Assembly: GCA_037893245.1 (NCBI GenBank)
Contig: JBAIAA010000259.1
Location: 124,001-188,000 of the forward strand
Reading direction: 5' to 3'
Source of the DNA: Crossaster papposus
Lineage: Eukaryota; Echinodermata; Asteroidea; Velatida; Solasteridae
DNA: 64,000 nt
The notes beneath the pieces were generated by a model, which saw only the letters and a program-made list of their open reading frames with translations, was not told the origin of the DNA and did not search any database. The position numbers and the translations under genes are program-made. Shown one piece after another: positions 35,801 to 46,499 of the stretch (position 1 is its first letter; each line of letters starts with the position of its first letter).

Positions 35801-35992
35801 CCAATCAACAATCTTGAATATATTGCATTTCAATTAGATGCAATTTCAAATGTGTCATTAGTTGTTGTAATAGTTTATCGACCCCCATCCTATACATTAA
35901 AGGAATTTGTACAAGTTCTTGAAATGTTATTGAGTGAAATACACAAGATTCAAACTCGTGCATTGTTATGGGGGATTTTAACGAAGATATAA
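32798..35992 (+). pseudogene. Helentron ORF2, middle part: Rep tyrosine region, PIF1-like helicase, start of endonuclease
   Basis: This frame continues the Rep protein after the shift near 32,800. The Rep tyrosine region is AYVVSYMSKAER (nt about 33,125-33,160), matching the two-tyrosine motif of Helitron Reps. The helicase follows: Walker A GGAGTGKS near 34,190, Walker B ILIVDEISMVS near 34,445, VGDFYQLPPVKG near 34,565, ACTAHKVQGMSL near 35,280 and YVSLSRV near 35,365. These are the signatures of PIF1-family helicases that unwind DNA during rolling-circle transposition. From about 35,530 an apurinic-type endonuclease begins (HNIQGL, CLTETWT, RGGVAVCGK, VYRPPSY). The frame stops at 35,992 after a shift in a G run near 35,968, and the endonuclease is completed in the next frame. 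Helicase motifs look intact; the two shifts are the only damage I see. Confidence 0.85.
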
Positions 35993-36177
35993 TGAAAAAA
36001 GAATCTCATGTAAAGACACTGATGGATAATCACGGATATAAGCAGTGTTTAAGTCATGCAACAACTGAAAAAGCTACTTTACTTGATCATGTTTATGTAA
36101 AAGATATAGACGATATTCATGTGCATATTAATCCAACTTACTACAGCTACCATGAGGCAGTTATCATTCGGTTTTAG
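35968..36177 (+). pseudogene. Helentron ORF2, C-terminal end of the endonuclease
   Basis: In the frame next to the helicase ORF, the sequence starts with MGDFNEDI, the conserved GDFN block of apurinic-type endonucleases, and continues to LLDHVYVK and SYHEAVII, the late Asp-His block. It is the missing end of the endonuclease. The frame change occurs in the GGGGG run at about 35,969-35,974. Ends with a TAG at 36,175-36,177. Confidence 0.8.
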
Positions 36178-36221
36178 TTTTACTTGTATGAAATTAATAC
36201 CGGTACATGTACATTGTACAA

Positions 36222-36243
36222 CACAATTTGTCAAAAAATTGTG
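36222..36243. repeat. Hairpin downstream of Helentron ORF2
   Basis: CACAATTT (36,222-36,229) and AAATTGTG (36,236-36,243) form an 8-bp stem with a 6-base loop. Helitron-like elements often have a hairpin near the 3' end, but no terminal motif could be confirmed. Confidence 0.4.
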
Positions 36244-36419
36244 AAACAAGGATAGAAACACTATTATAAAATGTGAAATTAAACAATTGTTTTATCATAT
36301 TAAAATAGGATGGAATTAGGTTACCCAAAAAATATTAGGATAATAAAATGTGCATGGGAACTGAAAATGACAAGATACACGTAGCATGACAAACAAGACC
36401 AATGAAATAGTATCATTAC

Positions 36420-36830
36420 ATGTACATGTATTAACCCTAACGCTGTTCAATCCTCCAAAATCCTTATTGCAGTTTGGGACGATTTTTGGGGATTGAGATT
36501 GAATTGTATAAGTTATAAAAAATGAGGATTTTTGAGGATTAAGGCGGTTTTCAAAAAATGAGGTTTCTCGACGATTGACTTTATTCATTCCTCCAGAATC
36601 CTCATTGCAGTTTTGGAGGAGTTTTGAGGATTGAGGTTCAATGGTATTTAATAAAAATGACGATTTTGAAAGATTGAGGCACAAGGCAGTAAGTACATGT
36701 ACCCTTTGATTTTACACAAGTTGATTTTTGAGGATTGACGATGAGTGCATTTTTTTTAGTAGGGCAATCCAAGGATTTTGCAGGATTGAGGACGGTTGCT
36801 AGCCTAGGCGGTTAGGGTTAATTAATAAAA
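36420..36830. repeat. Degenerate GAGGATT-type repeats
   Basis: Phrases such as TCCTCATTGCAGTTTTGGAG and TTTTGAGGATTGAGG recur about every 100-130 bp with heavy divergence. Related words appear near 39,105-39,160 and 41,690-41,740, tying this stretch to the duplicated flanks of the satellite. Confidence 0.5.
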
Positions 36831-36989
36831 ATAATGAAGAAACAGTATGGTAACTAATAAGTGGAAAATTATGGTAACTAAGAACGATAAATATTAGGGT
36901 CAACAATGAAGGCAAATAGTGTGGTCAAGGAAGAGGATACTTTTAAAAAAAGGTAAATAAACAATACCTGTGACATTTCCTCTGTCCTC

Positions 36990-37660
36990 ATCATCGCTAG
37001 ATTATGACCATTACTGACTATAACTATATGCACAAAGCATCATGACATCCAGAACTGTGTGTGGTAATGCACTAATTCTCTCGGTCATCACCACATGATG
37101 ATCACCGCTCACTATAAGTAACTATATGTGGAGCATCGTCACATTAACAGTTTTAACATTTCACCTGTCCAGCTGGTCATCACTGCATGATGACCACCAC
37201 TCACTATAACTGTGGAGCATCGTCACATTCACAGCTACATTTCCCCCGTCCTCCTGGTCATCACTGGATGATGACCATCACTCACTATAACTGTGGAGCA
37301 TCGTCGCATCCACAGCTGTGTGGGACATTTCACCTGTCCACCTGGTCATTACCGGATGCATTGATGACCAGCGCCGACTACTACTAGAGCATCGTCATCA
37401 CATTCACAGCTGTGTGTGGAATTTTACCAGTCTTCCTCGTCATCACTGAATTATGACCACGTTTCAATATAATTGTGGACCATCGTCGTTGCATCCACAA
37501 CTGACATTTCACCAGTCCTCCTGATCGTCATTGGATGATGACTACCACCGACTATAACTGTGGAGTATCGTCACATCTACAGCTGTGTGGGATACCATAT
37601 TTCATCTGTCTTGGTCATCACTGACTATAACTGTAGAGTAAGTTACATCTACAGCTGTTT
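36990..37660. repeat. 91-bp-type satellite, diverged block
   Basis: Units include CACTATAACTGTGGAGCATC, CATTCACAGCTGTGTG and CTGGTCATCACTGGATGATG. Copies differ considerably in length and sequence. This is the same family as the larger array at 39.2-41.2 kb. Confidence 0.8.
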
Positions 37661-37861
37661 TTGCCAATGGCAGTAATAGTCTGGTTCATAGTAATTACGC
37701 TTTATTGCATGTACATGTACATGTATTGTGTAGAGCGACAGAGGCGGAAACATGTCATTTGACACACACAGAATGGCGAAACACCCAAATGTACTTGCGA
37801 CAATTTTCCGTGTTTTTCTGGACTTTTTTGGCTGAATTTTACAAAAAAGGTATTTATGAAT

Positions 37862-38026
37862 GGAAATAAATGTGTGTTCGGTCGGTATTAATCACTCTGT
37901 TTAATACCGCTTGGAGTCTGGGTGCTGATAATTACCCTCGCCTTCGGTTCGGGTAATTATCAGCACCCAGACTTCGAGCAATATTAAACAGAGTGATTAA
38001 AACCTCTCGAACACACATTTATTTCC
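37862..38026. repeat. 165-bp foldback hairpin
   Basis: Arms start GGAAATAAATGTGTGTTCG and are near-perfect inverse copies with a very short GC-rich loop (TCGCCTTCGGTTCG). The inner 24 bp around GTCTGGGTGCTGATAATTAC pair perfectly. It may be a tiny MITE or a hairpin-RNA source; no clear target duplication is visible. Confidence 0.8.
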
Positions 38027-38115
38027 TTATTAATAAAAAACGACTTCACAATATTTTTGGCAAGCGCACATTCCTTCACATAGTCATTCTACAAAATACA
38101 TCGAGAAGACATTAA

Positions 38116-38349
38116 CCAGTTCGCGCCGGATGACGTATATAAACGCAAAAATTCCCCCAAATTCAAAACGGATGACGCATAAACACGTCAAGTTCAAGTT
38201 CGGAAATGTATGTCAGCAGCGCGCAAGGCCGGAAATGCGTGGGTGTGCTTCCCGGCACTATCAGCCTGAACACGCTTCGGATCGAGTTTCGTTAAAAATA
38301 ATCCCGTCCATCGGCTCGGCGATGTTAAAATAATCCCGGCGCGAACTGG
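38116..38349 (-). mobile_element. piggyBac-type MITE, copy 2 (234 bp)
   Basis: CCAGTTCGCGCC ends are flanked by TTAA at 38,112-38,115 and 38,350-38,353. It has the same length as copy 1 and lies in the opposite orientation. Confidence 0.9.
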
Positions 38350-38641
38350 TTAAAGAATATGTCCTGATTTGCAAAAACGTATACGTCAGAAGTAACAGGG
38401 ACACCAAAACTGGACACCATTTATTATAGAACGATGTCTTCACATTTTTGATGATAACTGATAGAAAGAATACGACTGTCCATTTATGTACTGTATTTAA
38501 AGACCAGGATACACCATTTGCAGATATTCTGGATGTCGTTCAGATGAAACAGTGGAGTTGATAGACATTGGGAAATTATCAAGTAAGGATATCTGACAAT
38601 CTCCAAAAATGTGGACTATGTAATATATACATGTAATATTT

Positions 38642-39230
38642 TATTGACCATTGTGCTGCCAAACCTCGGCAATTTGTTTTAGGTTTTAACTCCAACTCTC
38701 CATGGTGTGTGAACAATATATTGATTTTTGGGATTGAAGACTGTCATTGTTAGGATTAATCTGAGATGTGTTTATATATGAGGTACCAATATGGCGATAT
38801 ACGATAGGCAGTATAGGATATGTAGACAAAAGAGGGGGGGGGGACCTTTGCTACGTAATGTACTGGGTTTAAAATGGGGGGGGGGGGGGGGGGGTGGAGG
38901 GTGTGTTTCAAAAAAGTGTGAATTTTTTCAACAATAGTCGGCTTTTAAGGTATTTTATAATTGTTAATTAGTTTTATTTTGTAACATTTGCATATAGAGT
39001 GTACTGACTCTAAAGGCTATGTATCATTAGCCTTACTTGCCTGAGTTCTGTTCAATGCCTAAAGGCTATGCTAATTTTGTAATTATACATGTACTTGACC
39101 CTAATCTTCCTAAGTTCTCTTAAATCTTTCTAAACCCTCAACGCAGTTTTGGAGTCCTGGCAACGAAAATAAATAGTGCGGTCAAGGAGGAGGAGACAAA
39201 TGGTAAAAAAATTGGGTTAACAAGGAGGGA
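38642..39230. repeat. Satellite flank, copy 1
   Basis: This stretch (TTGACCATTGTGCTGCCAAA, TGTTTATATATGAGGTA, a G19 run at 38,876-38,894) returns in the same order at 41,248-41,745. The duplicated flank brackets the main satellite array. Confidence 0.8.
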
Positions 39231-41225
39231 AAACAATATGTCCTCACGGTCAATACTGGATGATGACCACCACTCACTAATTGTAGAGCATCCTCACATT
39301 CACAGCTGTGTGTGACATGTCAGCAGTCTTCCTGGTCATCACTGGATGACGACCACAACTCACTATAACTGTGGAGTATCGTCATCACATTTACAGCTGT
39401 GTGTGACATTTCAGCAATCTTCCTGGTCATCACTAGATGATGACTACAACTCACTATAACTGTGGAGTATTGTTGTCACATTCACAGCTGTGTGTGAAAT
39501 TTCGCAAGTTTTCTTGGTCATCACTGGATGATGACCACCACTCACTATAACTGTGGAGCATTGTCACATTCACAGCTGTGACATTTCACCTGTCGTCCTG
39601 GTCATTGCTGGATGAATTGATAACCAGCGCTGATTATAACTGTAGAGTATCGTCGTCGCATCCACAGTTGTGTGTAAATTTCACCTGTCCTCGTCATCAC
39701 TGGATAATGATCACCATTCAATATAATTGTGGACCATCGTCTTCACATCCACAACTGTGCATAACATTTCACCATCACTCACTATAACTGTAGAGCATTG
39801 TCGGGACATTCACAGCTGTGACATTTCACCAGTCCTCCTGGTCAATACTGGATGACCACCACTCACTATAACTGTGGAGTATCGTCATCACATTCACAGC
39901 TGTGTGTGACATGTCAGCGGTCTTCCTGGTCATCACTGGATGTTGACCACAACTCACGATAACTGTGGAGTATCGTCATCACATTCACAGCTGTGTGTGA
40001 CATGTCAGCAGTCTTCCTGGTCAACACTAATATGATGACTACAACTTACTATAACTGTGGAGTATCGTCATCACATTCACAGCTGTGTGTGACATGTCAG
40101 CGGTCTTCCTGGTCATCCCTGGATGTTGACCACCACTCACTATAACTGTGGAGTATCGTCATCACATTCACAGCTGTGTTTGACATGTCAGCAGTCTTCC
40201 TGGTCATCACTAATATGATGACTACAACTCACTATAACTGTGGAGTATCGTCATCACATTCACAGCTGTGTGTGACATGTCAGCGGTCTTCCTGGTCATC
40301 TCTGGATGTTGACCACAACTCACTATAACTGTGGAGTATCGTCATCACATTCACAGCTGTGTGTGACATGTCAGCGGTCTTTCTGGTCATCACTGAATGT
40401 TGACTACAACTCACTATAACTGCGGAGTATCATCATCACATTCACAGCTGTGTTTGACATGTCAGCGGTCTTCCTGGTCATCACTGGATGTTGACCACCA
40501 CTCACTATAACTGTGGAGTATCGTCATCACATTCACAGCTGTGTGTGACATGTCAGCAGTCTTCCTGGTCATCACTAATATGATGACTACAACTCACTAT
40601 AACTGTGGAGTATCGTCATCACATTCACAGCTGTGTGTGACATGTCAGCGGTCTTCCCGGTCATCACTGGATGTTAACCACAACTCACGATAACTGTAGA
40701 GTATCGTCATCACATTCACAGCTGTGTGTGACATGTCAGCGGTCTTCCTGGTCATCACTAATATGATGACTACAACTCACTATAACTGTGGAGTATCGTC
40801 ATCACATTCACAGCTGTGTGTGACATGTCAGCGGTCTTCTCGGTCATCACTGGATGTTAACCACAACTCACGATAACTGTAGAGTATCGTCATCACATTC
40901 ACAGCTGTGTGTGACATATGTCAGCAGTCTTCCTGGTCAACACTAATTAATATGATGACTACAACTTACTATAACTGTGGAGTATCGTCATCACATTCAC
41001 AGCTGTGTGTGACATGTCAGCGGTCTTCCTGGTCATCACTGGATGTTGACTACAACTCGCTATAACTGTGGAGTTGTGTCGTCACATTCACAGCTGTGTG
41101 CGACATGTCAGCAGTCTTCCTGGTCATCACTAGATGATGACTACAACTCACTATAACTGTGGAGTTGTGTCGTCACATTCACAGCTGTGTGTGACATTTC
41201 ACCAGTCTCCTGGTCATGATGACGA
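39231..41225. repeat. 91-bp satellite array, main block
   Basis: The word GTGGAGTATCGTCATCAC recurs at about 39,371, 39,874, 39,964, 40,057, 40,148 and 40,240, giving spacings of 90-93 bp. Units alternate between two subtypes (GGATGTTGACCACAAC and AATATGATGACTACAAC), so a two-unit higher-order repeat of about 183 bp is being amplified. Each unit contains CACAGCTGTG, a palindromic E-box-like word. Confidence 0.9.
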
Positions 41226-41247
41226 CCCCCTCCCACCTCTTTTTTTT

Positions 41248-41745
41248 ATTGACCATCGTGCTGCCAAACCTCGGCAATTATTTTATGGTTTTATCTCCAA
41301 CTCTCTATGCTGTGTGAACAATTAAATTGATTTTGGAGAATTGAGGACTGTTAGTGTTAAGATTAATCAAGGATGTGTTTATATATGAGGTATTGGTATG
41401 GGGATATATGATCTACGGTATAGGGTATGTAGACAAAAGGGGGTAGCCTTTGCCACATATTGTACTGGGTATAAAATGGGGGGGGGGGGGGTTTAAACAA
41501 GTGTGAAGTTGTTTAACACTAGTTGGCTATCAACATATTTTATAATTGTTAATTAGTTGTATGTGTGATATTTGAAAATGGAGTGTACTGACTTTAAAGA
41601 CTATGTATCATTGCCTTACTTGCCCGAGTTCTATTCAATGTTTAGAGGCTATGCTAATTTGGTAATTTTACATGCACTTGACCCTAATCTTCCTAAAACC
41701 TTCTAAATTTTGCTAAACCCTCAATGCATTTTTAGAGTCCTGGCA
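41248..41745. repeat. Satellite flank, copy 2
   Basis: It is homologous to 38,642-39,170, including the G run (41,478-41,491) and the TGTTTATATATGAGGTA word, with perhaps 10-20% divergence by eye. Confidence 0.75.
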
Positions 41746-42718
41746 AAAACGGGCTTTTGTTGATAAAACATACCATACTAGCCTTATTGTTTATGTTCAG
41801 CCATGCATAATTGAGCTTTTGAAGTCATCCATACTGTTTCTAAATGTCATTGCCGCTGACTCAACCCAATACAGTGATTTGTAGAAAACCGGGGCATTAA
41901 TCACTACTCCGATAAACACATTCACAGGAGGATTTAGGATGATTTTAGGATGATTTTTAATATTGCATAAACATTGTTTTGGGGACACCAATACTCCTAA
42001 ATTCTGTGTATAGCCAATATTTATTTGTGAAAAACGACTAACTTCTACATGCTTAAATGGATTTTGATAAAACTTAGATGCAGTGAGCGGTAGATGAAAA
42101 CACAATTCTTCAGGGGATTACTGAGGTCACATCGGGTCATTTCAGGTTATTGGAAATGCAAACACTTTTTTTTTTTTTTTTAATTCAAAACTTATATTGA
42201 TTGCTTGCGTAAAAAGACGAACACTTGCGAGCCGAATAACATTTGTTACACGGTGGCAATTAAAAAACTTAGCACAATTTGCCCTTTGCACACTTTCACC
42301 CTAACCATGCAAAACCCGATCAGACAACTTTACACAATTTTAGCCGGTTCAGGAATTCCATTGTATACACGGGAATCACTCAACCGGATATATTTATAGT
42401 ATGAAGTTACAACATTTTGACTCTCCAGCCCATGCTTATGGCGGAAGTGTGCAAAAGGACAATTCAAGATGGTTCACCCTAAGCATGGAGAGACCCGATC
42501 TGACAACTACACAATTTGAGCCGGTTCAGTATTAAAATCGAAGTACCAGATATAGTTATTGTGTAAAGTTACAAGATGAAGACTTTCCAGTCCATGCTTT
42601 TGGCGGAAGTGTGCTAAGGACAAATTTAAGATGGTACCTTGCAAAAAGGTCTAAGGGTTGGGAGCCTAATCTCAGTGGTTTTTCAAATCGTGTACAACTT
42701 TGAGTTCATGACTGTTAA
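41746..42718. other. Spacer with diverged direct repeats
   Basis: No gene is seen. Phrases around CCATGCTTATGGCGGAAGTG and AGCCGGTTCAG occur two or three times between 42,290 and 42,640, pointing to an old tandem duplication. A T run ends near 42,181. Confidence 0.4.
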
Positions 42719-42913
42719 CCAGTTCGCGCCAGGATTATTTTAACGAAACTCGATCTGAAGCGGGTTCAGGCCAATAGTGCTGGGAACCACACCCACGCAT
42801 TTCCGGCCTTGCTCGCTGCTGACAGACATTTCTGAACTTGGCGTGTTTATGCGTCATCCGTTTGGAATTTGGGGAAAACTTTTCGTTTATATACGTCATC
42901 CGGCGCGAACTAG
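42719..42913 (+). mobile_element. piggyBac-type MITE, copy 3 (195 bp, shortened)
   Basis: The left end is CCAGTTCGCGCC; the right end has one change (GGCGCGAACTAG). TTAA lies at 42,715-42,718 and 42,914-42,917. It lacks about 40 bp of the interior present in copies 1 and 2. Confidence 0.85.
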
Positions 42914-42917
42914 TTAA

Positions 42918-43620
42918 GTTAATTTTCATTGCAATCTGACAGCCCTACTACAGAATGACACGTTGTTGACTTTACATGTACATACTTTGTTATGTATTTA
43001 TTGATTATTATTCAGGTACAGTTCTTTTTTAACTTTAATGCCAATACAATAATGTTTGAATAAGGATGTTAACTTCAAAAGTATAAACAGTACTTGTATT
43101 TTCAGTCAAAACAAAATTCACTAAAATATTTTAAATGCTTTATAAGAATATCATTCATAATAAAACAGGTCAAATGTTGTGCTGTACAAGTTTAAAGTAC
43201 CGGTATATTATTATCTCGCATTTTAACCACCTTAATTCCTTCAACCAAACAGTAGTGTTAGGAATGTTTTCAAATATAGGTTTGTACATCTGAATTTGCA
43301 ATATTATTTTTGATTAAAGATTTTTGTTCTTACATAATTATTGAAAAAAAATAAAAAAATTATACATTTATATGAATGTCACTTCTCATGTCCCTTTATA
43401 CGCATACAATATGTTGTCATTTTAAGGGAAACTTTTGTTTATTGCTTGTCAAATAAAACCTAATTGCCTTCATAAATGAACTCCATAGAAATTTGCCACA
43501 AAAATATTTTCCACTTCAGATTTGTAAGCAGAAACGTACGTTTACTCTAAAGTTACATCTTTCTTGAAAACAATTAAGAGAAATGTTTTCATAATGTAGG
43601 TTACGCCCTAACAAAAAATG
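42918..43620. other. AT-rich spacer, nothing recognised
   Basis: No ORF, family repeat or hairpin of note was found in this interval. Confidence 0.4.
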
Positions 43621-43671
43621 TTAATGTTGGATTTGGTACATGCATTAAGCATGTACCAAATCCAACATTAA
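43621..43671. repeat. Perfect 51-base hairpin, 23-bp arms
   Basis: The arms (43,621-43,643 and 43,649-43,671) are perfect complements around a 5-base loop ATTAA. The outer ends are TTAATG and CATTAA. It has a pre-miRNA-like stem but no bulges, and could instead be the remnant of a TTAA-target element. Confidence 0.7.
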
Positions 43672-43824
43672 AAAAATTATTGTCAGCTTGTATGATTGTC
43701 AGCTCAATCCTTAAAAAAAAATTGCCTAAATGTATCATTTCCTGCCAAGGGATACCTCCTGGCCAGAGTTATCCCGGTAACGGTTAAGAGTACCTGACTC
43801 ATTTTGTACCAACACTTTCGTTTT

Positions 43825-44300
43825 ATCACAAGTAAACTCGATCACTTGCAACATTGAGGGCAGCAAACAACTTTAACAGTTGCGGATAGAGCGTAGCACA
43901 AGTAAACTCGAGCACTTGCAACAATGAGGGCAGCAAACAACTTTAACAGTTGCAGATAGAGGGTCTATTGCTGCGTTCCAATCGCGTCGTGTTTATCGTT
44001 TTCACCGTCAATTTCATCATGTTCACGAGTAGGTTGCATTCTAAACGCTACTCGCCAAGACGCACGCGCAAAGTCGGTTAGTTGTGCGGTACGGTAAGGA
44101 CATTCTCGCGCGAGAACTCGTACGTGAACCAACACGCATGTGCGAGTATAATATTCGTTTACAAAGTCGTGAACATGGAGAAAACAATCTACCTCGAGTT
44201 CTAGTTCACCACTGGCACGAGTTACAAGGCGATTAGATAAACTCGATCACTTGCAACAATGAGGGCAGCAAAATACCGTAACAGTTGCACATAGAGGGTC
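43825..44300. repeat. 73-bp duplication, CACTTGCAACA type
   Basis: A segment of about 73 bp (GTAAACTCGA..CACTTGCAAC ... AACAACTTTAACAGTTGC) occurs twice at about 43,830-43,975 and once more at about 44,238-44,300. A 260-bp unrelated CpG-rich segment separates copies 2 and 3 and may be an insertion. Confidence 0.65.
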
Positions 44301-45643
44301 CTAAAAGCTGCACTTTTAAAGTGACGTCACATGACCCACGATAACGTCGGCGTTTCGATTTTTCTCTTGTTCTTACTGAAGATGGTTGTCGAGGTGTCTG
44401 CTATAAGTCTTAAGTCGATCAGATTTGCCAAAGTCAATAGTCAAAACGTAATTACCCCTGTAACGTGACGTCACGTGACCTTGAATAACGTAATCGCGAC
44501 GAATTTCTTCTAGGACCTTTCGTGGGTTGTGTTCTAAGTGTATACCAAGTCTCAAGTCGATCGGATTTACTAAAATGTCAAAGTGTATTGGCCGAAAAAA
44601 ACGTCTAAAAATCCTAGACCCACGATGACGTCATCATCACGAGTTTTCTCTTGGCCCTCCTGGGGATGGTGGTCGAAGTGTGTGCTAGGTCTCAAGTCGA
44701 TCAAATTTACGAAAGTGTCAAAGTCAATAGTCTAAAGAAAAACGTGTACAAAACCTATGGGGGAAAAATTGAACCTTTAACGTCATGTCACGTGACCTTG
44801 AATTACGCAATCGTGCCAAATTTCCTCCAGAACCATCTGTGGGTGGTGTTCTAAGTGTATGCTAAGTCTGGAGTCGAGTGAATTTACCAAAGTGTCAAAG
44901 TCAATAGTCTGAAGGAAAACGTGTACAAAACCTATGGGGAAAACTACACCTTTAATGTGACGTCACATGACACCTGATGACGTCATCATGTCGTCAACTT
45001 AATTTGCGTCTATAACACATCCCGGAATACCTGAATACCAAGTTTGACCCTAATTGGACATGTACTTTCAGAGATATAGAGTCCTAAAAACTGCACCTTT
45101 AATGTGACGTCACATGACACCCGATGACGTCATCATAATGTCATCTTAATGTTCGTCTATAACTCATCCTGGAATACATGAATACCAAGTTTGACCCCAA
45201 TCGTACGTGTACTTCCAGAGATAGAAGGTCCTAAAAACTGCGCCTTTAACGTGACGTCACATGACCCCCGATGACGTAATCATGACGATTTTCCTCTTGG
45301 CCCTCCTGAGGATGGTGGTTGAGGTTTGTATCAAGTCTAAAGTCAATCGGATTGACCAAAGTGTCAAAGTCAATAGCCTAAAGGAAAACGTGTACAAAAC
45401 CTATGGAGAAAAATTGCACCTTTAACGTGACGTCACGTGACCTTGAAAAATGTAATCGCGACGAATTTCTTCTAGGACCATCTACAGATGCTGGTCTAAG
45501 TATGTGCAAAATCTCAAGTCGATCGGATTTACCAAAGTGTCAAAGTGTATTGGCAGAAAAAACGTGACAAAAAAGAAAAAAAAGAAAAAAAAGAAAAAGA
45601 AAAAAAAGAAAAAAAAGAAAAAAAAAAACTTTAACGAAAACAA

Positions 45644-45673
45644 AAGCTGTTTCGGCTGAAAGGCCGAAACAGC
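45644..45673. repeat. Hairpin in A-rich segment
   Basis: Stem AGCTGTTTCGGC with its complement and loop TGAAAG. The same hairpin occurs at 46,471-46,499 and 50,520-50,548 with loop GAAAA, always between A-rich tracts and next to CGCCGAAA words. Confidence 0.75.
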
Positions 45674-46470
45674 TAATAAAAAAAATGGGGCGCCGAAAAA
45701 AAAAATAAAAATAAAAACTAGACATGTGTTTGTGGACAAACACAGAGCTGTTTCGAGTGTCTAAAATTACTTTCAATATGTGTGTGGTGATCTTTTCTGT
45801 GCGCCAAGTCTCAAGTCGATCAGATTTACTCAAGTGTCAAAGGCAATAGTCTAAAGAAAAACGTGTAAAAAACCTATGGGAAAAAAATAGAAACTTTAAC
45901 GTGACGCCCCGTGACCTTGAATCACGTAATCGTGCCGAATTTCTTCTAGGGCCGTCTGTTGATGGTGGTCTAAGTGTGTGCAAAGTCTCAAGTCGATCGG
46001 ATTTACTAAAGTGTCAAAGTCAATAGTCTAAAGAAAAACGTGTACAAAACAAATGGGAGAAAAATGTGAACCTTTAATGTGACGTCACGTGACATTGAAT
46101 GACGCAATCGTGCCAAATTTCTTTCAGAAACATCTGGGGGTGGTGTTCTAAGTGTATGCCAAGTTTCAAGTCTGTCGGATTTACCGAAGTGCCAAAGTCA
46201 ATAGTCTGAAGAAAAACGTGTACAAAACCTATGGGGAAGATTAAACCTTTAACGTGACGTCACGTGACCTTGAATGACGCAATCGAGCCAAATTTCTTCT
46301 AGGACCATCTGTGGGTGGAGGTCTAAGTATATACCAAGTCTCAAGTCGATTGGATTCACCAAAGTGCCAAAGTGTATTGGCAGAACAAACGTGTGTAAAT
46401 CCTATGGGTAAAAACACTGAAAGTGGAAAAAAAAAAAAAAAAGAAAAACAAAAACTTTAACGAAAACAAA

Positions 46471-46499
46471 AGCTGTTTCGGTGAAAAACCGAAACAGCT
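46471..46499. repeat. Hairpin in A-rich segment
   Basis: Stem AGCTGTTTCGGT and its complement with a 5-base GAAAA loop. The last stem base pair differs from the copy at 45,644 on both sides (C/G replaced by T/A), so pairing is kept. Confidence 0.75.

Larger units (their letters stand above)
25596..36243 (+). mobile_element. Helentron (HLE2-type rolling-circle transposon), decayed
   Basis: Two long plus-strand ORFs carry the set typical of animal Helentrons: a protease-bearing ORF1, and a Rep (HUH) plus PIF1-like helicase protein with a C-terminal apurinic-type endonuclease. The endonuclease tail separates Helentrons from canonical Helitrons (family knowledge). ORF2 has two frameshifts. A hairpin at 36,222-36,243 shortly after the last stop could belong to the 3' end. 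The true ends are not identified; the limits given are the ORF1 start and that hairpin. Confidence 0.8.

Noticed and set aside
45644-45673. Hairpin followed by a run of A or T as an intrinsic terminator
   Set aside because: Such terminators are bacterial; the surroundings are animal repeats and the A tracts lie on both sides.
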